Below, in pieces: positions 30,011 to 64,000 of a stretch of 64,000 bases of DNA (its first letter is position 1; every line of letters begins with the position of its first letter). The translations under genes were made by a program, and so were the position numbers. Source of the DNA: Acanthochromis polyacanthus (taxonomy: Eukaryota > Chordata > Actinopteri > Pomacentridae); contig NC_067129.1 in NCBI RefSeq assembly GCF_021347895.1, positions 36,468,104 through 36,532,103 on the forward strand, in the 5' to 3' direction. The notes under the pieces are model-generated. The model did no database searches. It was not told the DNA's origin and worked only from the letters and a program-made list of their open reading frames with translations.

Positions 30011-32727
30011 CAATGACGTATATATAGAGCTAGCCACTGGCCGCTGAGAGACGGCAAATAGGAGCCGACTTCCGGTAGTGGCAAGATGTGGTTTCAGAAT
30101 GGAACGTCAGCACGGTATGTGACTTTGTGTTTCGTGATTTACCAAGGTACAGTAAACTTTTGTGTTGGAATCAAGTCACAATGCTTGAAATACGTTGAGA
30201 ACATCAGGCCAGGAGGCCCTAGACCAGCACTGGCAGGGTTTTTCAGTGACTGCAGCTGAGCAGACTCTCCTCAGGAGAGCGCCCAGTTCGCTGCCATGCA
30301 TTCCCATTCCCCCTGTGCCTGTGGTCTCACTCTGACCTGTGATGGGTGATAAGGCTATTTTTGTCATCAGAAAATATGTGTTAATAAACTAGAAATCTGT
30401 TTGAGAAGGTGAACAGCACGGCATGATCATATCTGATACTGACAAGTGCATACGTCACTGCATAGCACTTACCAGTTACCACTTCTGCTAGCTCCTTCAA
30501 TGCCACCAGTTTTGTGATTCCTTCTCTGGAATGTAAGTGAAAGGAAACGTGCTGACACTCACCTTGCAATCATCATCATCATGAACCTGTTAATTTAAGT
30601 GTCTCTGTTGTTATGGTTTCAGGTGGATGTGGCTAATATCTGACCATGGTAAAATCGTGTGCTGCCATCTCCTGCACCAATCGATTTGTGCGTGGCTGTA
30701 ATATATCCTTTCATAAGTAAGTGGCTCTTTTATTTGGGACATTCTGCCTCAAATTTGCTCGGCTTCTTTGTTTGCAAACAGAAACTCCTTCTGACCTTGG
30801 CTTGAGTACCCCAGTTTAGCTGAATCACTAACTGTACAGTGTAAGCTGGTGTGACTATCAGTATTCAATGACAGTCACAGTGCATCATTGTCTATGGATG
30901 TATTATAATATGCCACAAATTTCAGGTTTCCCAAGCAGTCCAAGGACAGCACACTGAGATCAATGGATACAGGCCATCAGTAGAGAAGCGGTGGGGACCA
31001 AGAGGAGATGGATCCCGGGGGATCATAATTACGTATGCAGCAACCATTTCAGGGAGGAGGACTTCATCCTCTCAAAACATGCAAAACACAAGCTTCACAG
31101 GCCAGGGACTGTACCATCCCTCAATTTGGGGAAACCAGAGAAAAAGGTTATGTTCTTTAATTGTTAATGGTTGCTCATTATTTCAATTTAGTACTTTTCT
31201 TTTCTTGTCAATTTGTGTGGCTATGAAAATGTTTCAGGATCGGTTTTTGGCTTTTATAGTGATTTGCAGCCATTCATTGTGATAATGTTTTCTTTCAGGT
31301 ATTGGTGAAACAAAAACAAATCTTTTGGGAATTTGCCATGTTAATTCTTTTATCAAATGTTTTAGATCGCAGTGAGGACAACCCAAACCAGCCAGGAAGC
31401 AGTGGCATTCGACCAGCACATCGACATGGAGTCCTTTACTAAAACAGTTCTATTTAGAAATCAGTGACTTCCCAATATCCTTATTATTTCCAGCAATGCC
31501 TATAAATTCCTGTATTTTGTGCAAAAACTCCTGTATATTTTGAAGCCTTTTGACGCACTGAAAATTAGTAATTTGTTCACTTTGTGAAAATTTTGTAGAA
31601 AAGTACACTTATGGTGAGATTTTTAAAAAGCCATGCATTTCATATCATCAAATTGCTTTTCTCGAAACAATTTTGGCACGCTATTTCTGGGAAAATAGGC
31701 TACTTCATAAGTTTCAAACTGAAACATTTTGTTTTTGCCCTAAAGCTGGCGTTTAATAGCAAATTGTTCATGGAATTTTATTGTGAAATATATATTTCCT
31801 ACAATACTCCTATATTTTCTCAAAGAAGACTTTTATATTGTCGTATTTCTCTCTGTCAAGTGCACTTGATACCCTGTAAATATTTTATTGGAACATGGAT
31901 ATTTGCAACTGAACCTACAAGTGGTGTAGCTATTGTAATGCAATTTAGCAACACAAACCTTTGTCTAGGTGGTGTATTTTATATTTTTTGGTAACAAGTT
32001 GGAGGAGTATTCCATTGTAAAAATAAATAAATACTTTCAATGGTTTCCTTCGTTATATAGTGCCTGTTTGTAACGCTTTTTTGCTGTATCTATGGAAGTA
32101 TTTGGTCTAGAAATTCATGGCTGGGCTAAGACTACTCAAAAATCTCCAGACTGACTGCAACTTCAACCTCTATTTGCAGTACTCAAGGCTGTCAGGCCTG
32201 TGAATTTTCCATCCCTCTTTACACTAAAACATAATTTGGAATTTTTGACTACTGCATGTGCTGCTTTTCAAAGTCCAACTGAATAATTTGAATTGGAGAA
32301 AAATTGTTTAAAACACTAATTTTCTTATTTGGCATTGGTTCGAATATTTTTTAGAGCCCATGTAAGTGAAACACTAATGCTTCAGAAAGTCTGAAATATT
32401 TTTTTATTGACACAATCACTGCATCAGCATTCAGCAATCATTATCATTGTGTGGTGGTCTCTGTCTCTGTCTGTGAGGGCTAAACAACGCTGTGATTGTC
32501 GTGAAAACGTGCCAAGGACAGAGATTTTATTGTCTGCTAACAGTAAAAGCCATAACATAACACATATTGTCCCATCAGTGATGACAAGCCTTGAAGTTGG
32601 TGTATTCACACAGGATCAAATAGTGTGCCACAGCTTCTTGCCACTACCAGAAGTCAGCGCCGATTTGCCATGGCGCCACTGTTGTCCGCCGAGCAGTGAG
32701 CGGTCTAGCTCTATATATACGTCATTG
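30011..32727 (+). mobile_element. P-like DNA transposon carrying a THAP gene
   Basis: 2717 bp with inverted ends CAATGACGTATATATAGAG (23 bases match exactly). A second inverted block follows inside (GGCAAATAGGAGCCGACTTC on the left, the related GGCAAATCGGCGCTGACTTC on the right). The 8-bp duplication TGGTGACC is at 30003-30010 and 32728-32735. A THAP zinc-finger gene with two recognisable exons lies in the left third. Eight-base duplications plus THAP suggest the P-element superfamily, whose transposases carry an N-terminal THAP domain. hAT is the alternative. No catalytic transposase is visible, so the copy cannot be autonomous. Confidence 0.8.
30646..31441 (+). pseudogene. THAP-domain gene, frameshifted, split in exons
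   Basis: Exon 1 (30646-30716) encodes MVKSCAAISCTNRFVRG and ISFH, the first C-x4-C half of a THAP zinc finger, and ends at a GTAAGT donor. Exon 2 begins after TTTCAG at 30926 and completes K-FPKQ. At 30960 an extra base shifts the frame before the expected QWIQAI. The rest of the domain (YVCSNHFREEDF with the second Cys-His pair, then RPGTVPSLNL) is intact in the new frame, up to about 31146. A possible last exon from about 31366 ends in TAA at 31439-31441. THAP domains bind DNA. As read, the protein would stop at 30979. Confidence 0.7.
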
Positions 32728-32735
32728 TGGTGACC

Positions 32736-35306
32736 GGAAATATGATCCATCAGCTGAATGTAAATGGTACCATCACCGATGATGCCAAAATTATTTCTCA
32801 ATTTTGCTGTAAGTTCTACTCAAAACTATATGAATCAAATTATAATATGAATGTTGCTACACAATTAATTAATTCTGTGGACAATACAAAAATAATAAAA
32901 AATTCAGACAAACTTTATTGTGACAGCCCATTTACTGAAGCCGAGGTATTGAAATCTATTGATCTCCTTAAAAACAACAAGTCTCCAGGCTCAGATGGTT
33001 TAGTGGCAGAATTCTGTAAATCATTTGCTTCCCAGTTGGCTCCTTTTTTGCTACAGGTTTATAATGAAAGTATTGAAAGGGAAACTCTTCCTTCAAGCCT
33101 TACTCAAGGGATTATTACCTTAATTCCCAAGCTTAAAAAGGACTTACTCGCCATAGATAACTGGAGACCGATAAGCCTCTTAAATAATGATTATAAAATA
33201 ATAGCTTTGTTGCTAGCTAGAAGACTTAAAGATGTTTTGGTAGATATTACTGATGAGACACAGTCAGGATTTATGGCAGACACATCTCCAATAACATTAG
33301 GCTGGCCTTAGATATTTTAGACTACTAAGACCTAATAGCTGATGACTCATTTATCCTTTTCCTGGACTTCTACAAAGCCTTTGACTCGATTGAACACAAA
33401 TTTATATTTCTTTCTCTCAAAAAATTTGGTTTTGGTGACATTTTTTGCAACGCTATCAAGGCTCTGTACTCCAACGCGAATATTTCTATTAGGATGAAAA
33501 CTGGCACGACATCTAGATTTTATCTTCATCGAGGAGTACGCCAGGGCTGTCCAATAAGCCCATATCTGTTTTTACTTTGCACGCAGATTTTTGCTTCTTA
33601 TATTTCTGACAGCCCTTTGAAGGAAATTACTGTAGTAGACAGAGAAATTGTCATCAGTCAATTGGCAGATGACACCACTATATTTCTTAAAGATGCCAGT
33701 CAGGTGCCAATCGCATTACAAGCTATTGATAAATTTTCTAAAGCTTCTGGGTTAGTTTTAAATTTAAACAAATGTCAATTATTGCCTATCAAAAATTGTA
33801 ATGAACAAAGTATTTGTAATATAACTGTCCACCGTGAAGTCACTTATTTAGGTGTGGTTATTTGTAAAGATCAGAAACATAGAATTATCTCAAACTTTCC
33901 TCCAGTTATCAAAAAAACACAGTCCAAGTTGAATCAGTGGTTGCAAAGGGATTTGAGTCTCAGGGGAAGAGTGCTGCTTTCAAAAGCAGAAGGCTTATCT
34001 CAATTAACCTATGCAGCAACTTCTCTTACATGTGGACAACAAAACTTGTAAGGATATTGATCGGATGCTTTTTAACTTTCTGTGGAAAAATAAGACACAC
34101 TATATTAAGAAAAGTGTAGTGATGAACGATTATGAACATGGAGGACTTAATGTCCTGGATTTCACTACTCTAAATAATACATTCAAAATTAATTGGGCTA
34201 AACATTTCCTTAAAACCCTGTCTCCATTTGGAACTTTATTCCTCATTATATTTTTTCCAGGTTTGGTGGGTTGGATTTTATTTTGGGTTGTGACTACGAC
34301 ATAGATAAACTTCCTGAAAAGCTCTCATTATTTCACAAACAGGTTCTTTTAGAATGGTCCCTTATATACAAGCATAACTTCTCACCTCATACATATTTAA
34401 TCTGGAATAATAAGAATATATTATATAAAAATAAATCTTTATTTTTTTCCCAATTGGGTAGAGAAACAAATATTTTCAGTTATTCAGTTATTTAACAATA
34501 AGGGTCAACTTATGTCGTACTCTGAGTTTTTACAAACATATAAATTTCCAGTGACACCCAAAGAATACGCCACACTATTTGATGCAATACCTTCAGGCGT
34601 AATAATGCTATTCAAAGGTGTTCAATCAAATGCATCTCTTTCGGATTCTGTTTATCTTCCTGTTCCATTGGATACACATGTAGGGAAAATTTGCTTGACA
34701 GATTATAGAAATAGGAATAAGAATATTCGTACATTATTTCAAAAAGAAACTGTGTCTGTTCCTCATGTGGTATCTTACTGGAATTCTTTTATTAACGATA
34801 TCAGTTGGAAAGAAGTGTGGACAATCCCAAACAAATTTTTTGTAACGAATAAGGTTAAAGAAGTTTCATATAAAATCCTTCACAAATATTATCCTGCAAG
34901 CCATTGCATGACAAAATTCAAAAAGGACATTACTGTGGACTGTTGTTTCTGTGGGAGCCATCCCGAGACTGTGCAGCACCTCTTCTGGACCTGCTCACAC
35001 TCTATGAGGTTCTGGAAGGACTTTTGTAGATTTGTCACTGGGAAACTCTACAAGGATTTCACTTTAAAGTGGGAAAATATTGTATTTCTTTTTTTTAGGC
35101 AACAAAGAAAAAGAGATGTATATTTTATTTTGAATTTGTTGCTCATTCTAGCAAAATTTTATTTTCATAAATGCAAGTTTAGTAATTGTAAACCAAATTT
35201 TAGTTGTTTTTATACTGATATTCTCCATTACTTTAAGATGATCAGTGGCTCTAGAAACAAAAAGGCTTTAAAAACTGTTTTAGTATGTACAAGGTATACT
35301 TTTTGA
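32736..35306 (+). pseudogene. LINE ORF2, reverse transcriptase and C-terminal domain
   Basis: It resumes as GNMIHQLNVNG, then KSIDLLKNNKSPGSDGL, RPISLLNNDYKI, and stops at 33309. In other frames: FLDFYKAFDSIEH, GVRQGCPISPYLF and the catalytic SQLADDTTIF, then the thumb. A frameshift near 34050 and stops near 34300 and 34494 precede the last frame (34512-35306), which carries CCFCGSHPETVQHLFWTC, the C-terminal Cys-His motif of L1/Tx1-type LINEs. It is broken at four or more places. Confidence 0.85.
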
Positions 35307-35629
35307 ATGTATGTGACCTGAATTTTGTAGTCCCTGGACGTGTGTTTTTTGAAGTCGATATTGTTTGGATACCCCCTGGCATATTGTAATGCTTGTACTT
35401 GAGTCTTTATTTTACTTTATTTTGTTTTTTTTATTTATTTTAATTTATTTTATTATTATTATTTTATTTTATTTATTTATTTTATTTTCTCTGTTATTGT
35501 TCAGGTACTTAGGCTTAATTATTGCTATTGATTATACGGTATTTTAAAAATGTACCTTTGTATTATTGATGTTATTGTTCGCTCTGAATAAAGGGAAAAA
35601 AATAAACAAACAAAAAAACAATGCCGTAA

Positions 35630-36089
35630 ACACTGGAAAAGCTGCGCCGGTAAAATAGAAGCGACCATCAAATTAAAAATCCCGTTGCAATTTACTGATT
35701 ACAGGTCCGGGTCCACATAAGATCCATCGGGTCCATCTGGGTCCGGATCCGGACGGTGACCCGTTCATTAAGTGACCCCTGCCATAGGCAGCCACAACTA
35801 TGTGGCTGGCACATTTCAGAGTTATAACACATTTCATTTTTACTTTGACGGTTTGATACTTTCAGGTTACACATTTACCTTCGTGTTTTTTACTTCATGA
35901 GGTAAAATTGTCAAATAGAAATTAGACTCAACGAAAAACGAGCAATTTCTTGACTTTGCTCCGCTTGATTTTTTTAATATTAATGGGCAGTGGAAAATGT
36001 CAATTTTTTCATTTTATAATAGTTGGGGGGAAATGATTATGTTTGAATACCGTTTGTACAAGAATTCCCTGTAAACAAAGCTCTTGTAA
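35630..36089. other. Intergenic, CpG-enriched, upstream of TIPRL
   Basis: It contains GGTCCGGGTCCAC and related GGTCC-rich words (35705-35760) with several CpGs in an otherwise CpG-poor AT-rich surrounding. No ORF is recognised. Confidence 0.4.
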
Positions 36090-36199
36090 GAAGAAAAAAT
36101 AATGAAGCGGAACTACAGCATAACAGTCGAAAACATGACCGGACAGTTTTTACCGACGCTCCGAAATATCCTCCATGACAGGTTGAGCATAACACTAAA
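36090..36199 (+). other. Candidate non-coding first exon of TIPRL
   Basis: A CpG-containing stretch (ACCGGACAG, CCGACGCTCCG) ends in AAA and a strong GTAAGTGT donor at 36200. A usable acceptor (CTTGTAG) lies at 37503-37509, shortly before the TIPRL start codon. This is inference: nothing but position, CpG content and splice signals supports it. Confidence 0.3.
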
Positions 36200-37255
36200 G
36201 TAAGTGTCTTTTTTTCCTTGTGTTAAGTTGTTACACGCAGTTATAGTGACTCACAGGTTTTCTCATCGTGAATGGCTGTTTATAATGTTCAACCAGTATC
36301 CAGAAGACTATGAGACAGAGCAAAGCCAAACACTGTTCACTGAAATGTTAGATGAGAGGAGCGAACCGGGCTACTGCCGCTGTGAGCTATAACACATACG
36401 CCTTTTACGAAAACAACGAAATTCATTTTCAGATTACCTTTAAGAGGATGAGTGTATCAACGCAATTAAGCAAAATTATCGGTATTTCAAAAGATATATG
36501 TGATAATGGGTGATTCAAAAAATAACTACGAGCTAAATATAAGGCATCGCGGTTTAAAATCCTAATGTTAAAATTTTTAGAGCGCTAAAATAACAGTTTT
36601 TTTTTTTTTTTTTTGCATTATTGCGTGTCCAGGTGACACACAAAAATAATGTGTTAATTTTGCATCCAAGGCTACACATATGCACCAGTGGAAAACAGCA
36701 GAAATCACAACCGGGCAAGTTAACGAATCATACAGATAACGAGCAGTTTAATCCAGTGTTGAATAGCAAAGGTATTTATGTGCAGTAAAAGATGGCACAG
36801 GCGAATCTGAGTTGGTGTTTGAACTTTTGTGACTAAATTTCTCTTCTATTTTTTCTTCCAGTCATTTTATGCCAGTATTGAGAAATGCCTGTGTTTTTGT
36901 GGATGCCAGCGATAAACACAAATCCTAAACCACAAAACTTTTTGGTTATTTTCTTTGTGTTCTGAAATTTGCGTACAGCTTATGCAAATTTAACCCCTCT
37001 TTGTTCCAGTGTACCAATGCCTTTGTGCACAAAACTAGCTCCTTAGAGAAATAGTTTTTCTAGTTTGGTGTGGAGGAACTTGGCTGGCCTGACCACAAGT
37101 GAGTCAGTGTTTCTTTAAAACAGTATAAAAGCAGCTGATAGTAATGGCAGACTCATAACAGACAGCCCCATGTATTCTCAAAGTTAAACATGTCTTTGAG
37201 AGGAAAAAACAGAACAACAAGATAATGTTCACCACTGAGAGGTTTTTTCTTCCCT

Positions 37256-37287
<32 letters not shown>

Positions 37288-37530
37288 CTTACAACACAAC
37301 GTCAAAAAACATTTATACCTAATTTAGACTTCTATTCAGCTAGACCTAAAATGTCAAATCTGGCTGGGTCCTTTCAAAAGTCATAACTATGTGCGGAGTC
37401 ACAACAAAGTAGCATCCTGGTGAAATTGATGTCACACAATGTCCATATGCCCTTTTTGTCAGCATCTGTCTGTCTAGTCTGGAAAACATTCTGATAATAT
37501 GTCTTGTAGTTGATGTTGGCCTCTCTGTCC
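36200..37530. other. Non-coding sequence before TIPRL exon 1
   Basis: It has T-rich runs at 36598-36614 and 37250-37290. A TATAAAA box at 37124-37130 could serve a promoter with its start near 37155, as an alternative to the CpG-enriched region further left. No other gene is seen. Confidence 0.35.
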
Positions 37531-61657
<24,127 letters not shown>

Positions 61658-62650
61658 CCAGTGTACTATAAGGTCCACATTTATGTGTTGCATGATGATT
61701 AACAGAAATATTCATCTTACACCCCATCCTTAATCTTACAGTAACATTAAAAAATGTTTGCTACACCTTCATATATCTGTACAGGAATAGTTTTTATATG
61801 TGACGACTGTGATTATGTGCTTAGAACTCTGCAGCCTGACTTTTGACGAATTCAGTGTTTTCACAGTTCAATTAGAAGCACTATAATATAATTGAAAGTT
61901 TAACCTTTGTTATATAAATACTTTTATGTAATTCTGGCTTTTTTTTTCATATTTGACCAGATTTTGTTTTATGAAGCTTGAATGGTATTGATCTGGTTAA
62001 AAAAAAAGTTACACAAAGTAGCACTGCATTTTCTAAAGACAGGCTCAAGCTTTCATGTAAATATGCTTGGTGTATCCCTGCGATATGCTGGTGACCTGTC
62101 CAGGATGAACCTTAGATGGGTGTTAAGTGTATTTTTTACGGTAACGACAGGCAAAAACGTCTTTTTGCATTTGCAGTTCAATCACTTCTAGAATGTATGT
62201 TAAATGCCTGCCATATGGCCAAATCAATTTAGTGTAATTATAACTAGTATGCAACTTGTGTTTATTGTGTTGGATTCTTGTTTTCTTTTGAGGAATGTTA
62301 AGGATATTTTTCTAGCTGTACAAAATACTACCATTAAAACAACATAGTGCAGAATACTACCATCAACAATTATTTAAATGAATCCAACATTTAACCCAAA
62401 TCCACAAATCAAATTTAGTCTTTGTTTTTTTATTTGCTAATCACCCTGTGATCTGTTTGTTTCACAACATCATTAATGAGCTCAAAGAATATATGATGGA
62501 TTGAAGTAACAACAGGGACTTGCAATCTGCTTAATTTGTTTATAAGAAGGGGGGATTATGCATAAATGCACTGATTTAATCATTCAGCAGGATTCCCCTC
62601 AGTGTATGTAAAACCACAAAGAAAGAATAAAAGTTGCTACTATTGCACAG
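61658..62650 (+). other. TIPRL: TIPRL 3' untranslated region (inferred)
   Basis: It runs from the stop codon to just after AATAAA at 62626-62631, the first strong polyadenylation signal seen in this stretch. AT-rich and free of recognisable transposons. The end point is inferred. Confidence 0.5.
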
Positions 62651-63844
62651 GGTGATTTGTTCCCTTTTCACTATGACCACACACTATTTTTTTTGACCAA
62701 GTCTCACAGAAAGTAATTTTGCTGTTTGTATGAAATTTACTCAAAGCTATCATTTTACTGCGGCAAATGACTGAGACACTTAAAAACTTCAACTTGAAAA
62801 TGCAGTTATTTTGTGAGATGTTATGTAAGACTTTTGTCTTCAGTAAGTGCACTTACTGCTGAGAGTTAGACATGGAAGTCAGGGGATTGAGAGACAGACT
62901 AGGCTTATGGTGGTTTAGGTCTTGTCTTTCAATCTTGTGATTGTAAAAACAACTGTTGAAGACTGCTGACTCTAGGCTTGGTTGTTGTGTAGCCAAACCA
63001 CATTTTGTGATGTATTTTAGTTAAGGATGCGGTCATCCTTGCAAATTAGCCTGAGTCCTTTTAAAGCACGCAATTATAAAGTTGAGTCTTGTGTTTAATT
63101 AAGGGAGAAACCATTCAGGTGTATAAAGGGAATGTGAACAATGATACCACCCTCATTTTTGCCTTGTCAGAGACTGCCAGTGGATTCGAAAGGAGACTTA
63201 AGGGCAGACACTTCCCCCTTTCCCTTTTTTTCATTTACAACCAGAAAGGTTGTGTTCACAGAAAACAACAATAAAACTATAGTCCTGTTTTTCTTCACCA
63301 TCACTGATCATGCACAAAACTAGGCTATTATTTATGTGTGATTCATACGTGAGAGCGATTCATCACGAATTCACTGTAATAAAAGACAGCAATATATAAT
63401 TAATCTCATTCCCTTTAACTCAAAGTTAAGATAAAAAGCTTTCTTTATACCAGTTGTAAAACAAAACAAAAAAAACCCTAACCCTCCATGGTGCTAAAGT
63501 TTAATAAATATTCATATACCATTCAACATTATTTATTTAATAATAATATTATTAATAGGAACAGTGATTAAGAAAACTAAAAAACAAGAGCTTATTTTTG
63601 ACAAGGTGTTTAAAGTGAGCTCTTTCAAAAGTCATAGTAAATTTGTATATTGGAAAGAGTGGTCGAAAAATTCCGGAAATGTCTTCTTTTTTTACCAGCG
63701 GAATTTTACATCTCTTGATACTTTGAATAATCCTAATAAAATCTCTTGTTTTTGTCGTGTTAAAGTACATCACCTTTACCTGTACACACTACTCCAAATG
63801 TCAAAAAACACTTTCCATTTTTTGCATGACTATGTTTCATCTGT
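62651..63844. other. Intergenic sequence after TIPRL
   Basis: No gene recognised. A poly-A/AACCCT word at 63465-63485 is too short to be a telomeric repeat. Confidence 0.45.
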
Positions 63845-63934
63845 CCTAGGAATACATCAGGTTCATCATGGAGGAGCTGGGATATGGGAGAGGAATATCA
63901 GCCAAGACGGAGGGAGACCTACTGTCTTTTGACT
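63845..63934 (+). other. Candidate terminal exon of an unidentified gene
   Basis: After CTGTCCTAG an open stretch reads EYIRFIMEELGYGRG and ISAKTEGDLLSF, then TGA. The pyrimidine tract and acceptor look usable and the peptide is not low-complexity, but I do not recognise it. A second open frame overlaps it, so this may be chance. Confidence 0.2.
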
Positions 63935-64000
63935 CATTTTTATTGCCTTAGTGAACCAGTACATGCATACAAAAGTGTGGGAGGTGGCGACGCTTTGATA

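Larger units (their letters stand above)
23511..35618 (+). mobile_element. Full-length Tx1/L1-type LINE, split by nested insertions
   Basis: An 11-bp duplication CAATGCCGTAA lies before (23500-23510) and after (35619-35629) the element. The order is 5' UTR, ORF1 with coiled coil and RNA-binding domain, AP-endonuclease, reverse transcriptase, a C-terminal CCHC-like motif, AATAAA at 35587, and an A-rich tail. Without the insertion at 26063-32735 it is about 5.4 kb. It has stops and frameshifts in all coding parts. A short piece of ORF2 between endonuclease and RT is missing at the insertion site. Confidence 0.9.

Noticed and set aside
31611..31994. 127-residue + frame inside the P-like element as its transposase
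   Set aside because: Composition is AT-driven (Phe, Lys, Ile, Tyr), with no DDE-type or P-element motif and no splice link to the THAP exons.
63465..63485. Interstitial telomeric repeat
   Set aside because: Only about two CCCTAA units beside an A-run, well within chance.

Overview
The window looks like teleost fish nuclear DNA, probably a percomorph. The reasons are one interrupted vertebrate gene (TIPRL) with long introns, tRNA-derived fish SINEs, CR1/L2-type and Tx1/L1-type LINEs, and many Tc1, hAT, Harbinger and Ty3/Gypsy elements. There is nothing prokaryotic in it. The only host protein gene I can assemble is TIPRL, the PP2A-phosphatase regulator of TOR signalling. It has seven coding exons between 37531 and 61657 on the + strand, encoding 269 residues, and two of its six introns use GC-AG boundaries.

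The left 35.6 kb is stacked retroelements with target-site duplications that can be read directly. At 761-5703 a Tc1 fragment holds a non-autonomous LTR element (943-5243, TSD GATAT), whose right LTR was later hit by two hAT-type elements. At 6336-8514 there is a decayed CR1/L2-type LINE and a SINE tail. At 9163-18745 an old minus-strand Ty3/Gypsy element (TSD CCAGC) is split by a young Gmr1-like Gypsy (12111-17137, TSD GTTGC). The young element has two 374-bp LTRs that differ at two sites and one 1385-residue open frame in which integrase precedes reverse transcriptase. At 23511-35618 a full-length Tx1/L1-type LINE (TSD CAATGCCGTAA) is split by a second member of the non-autonomous LTR family (26063 onward). 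That element's second LTR carries a P-like DNA transposon (30011-32727, TSD TGGTGACC) with a broken THAP-domain gene.

The right 28 kb is TIPRL and its repeat-filled introns. Intron 1 holds two decayed Tc1 copies and a SINE. Intron 2 holds an intact Tc1-type element with 201-bp inverted repeats that show no mismatch (42819-44428), inside a CR1/L2-type fragment. Intron 5 holds a four-level stack: a Tc1-like element, a Harbinger inside it (46302-49397, TSD CTG), and inside that an intact Tc1 copy (47047-48681). A near-identical twin of that copy lies at 52075-53709. Intron 6 holds a decayed Tc1, a MITE-like block and LINE scraps.

The best candidates for something undescribed are the two-member non-autonomous LTR family, which pairs a small conserved ORF with an Ala/Pro-rich repeat ORF, and the THAP-bearing P-like transposon. 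The paired GC-AG introns and the competing hairpins just upstream of TIPRL exon 2 are the most interesting host-gene features.
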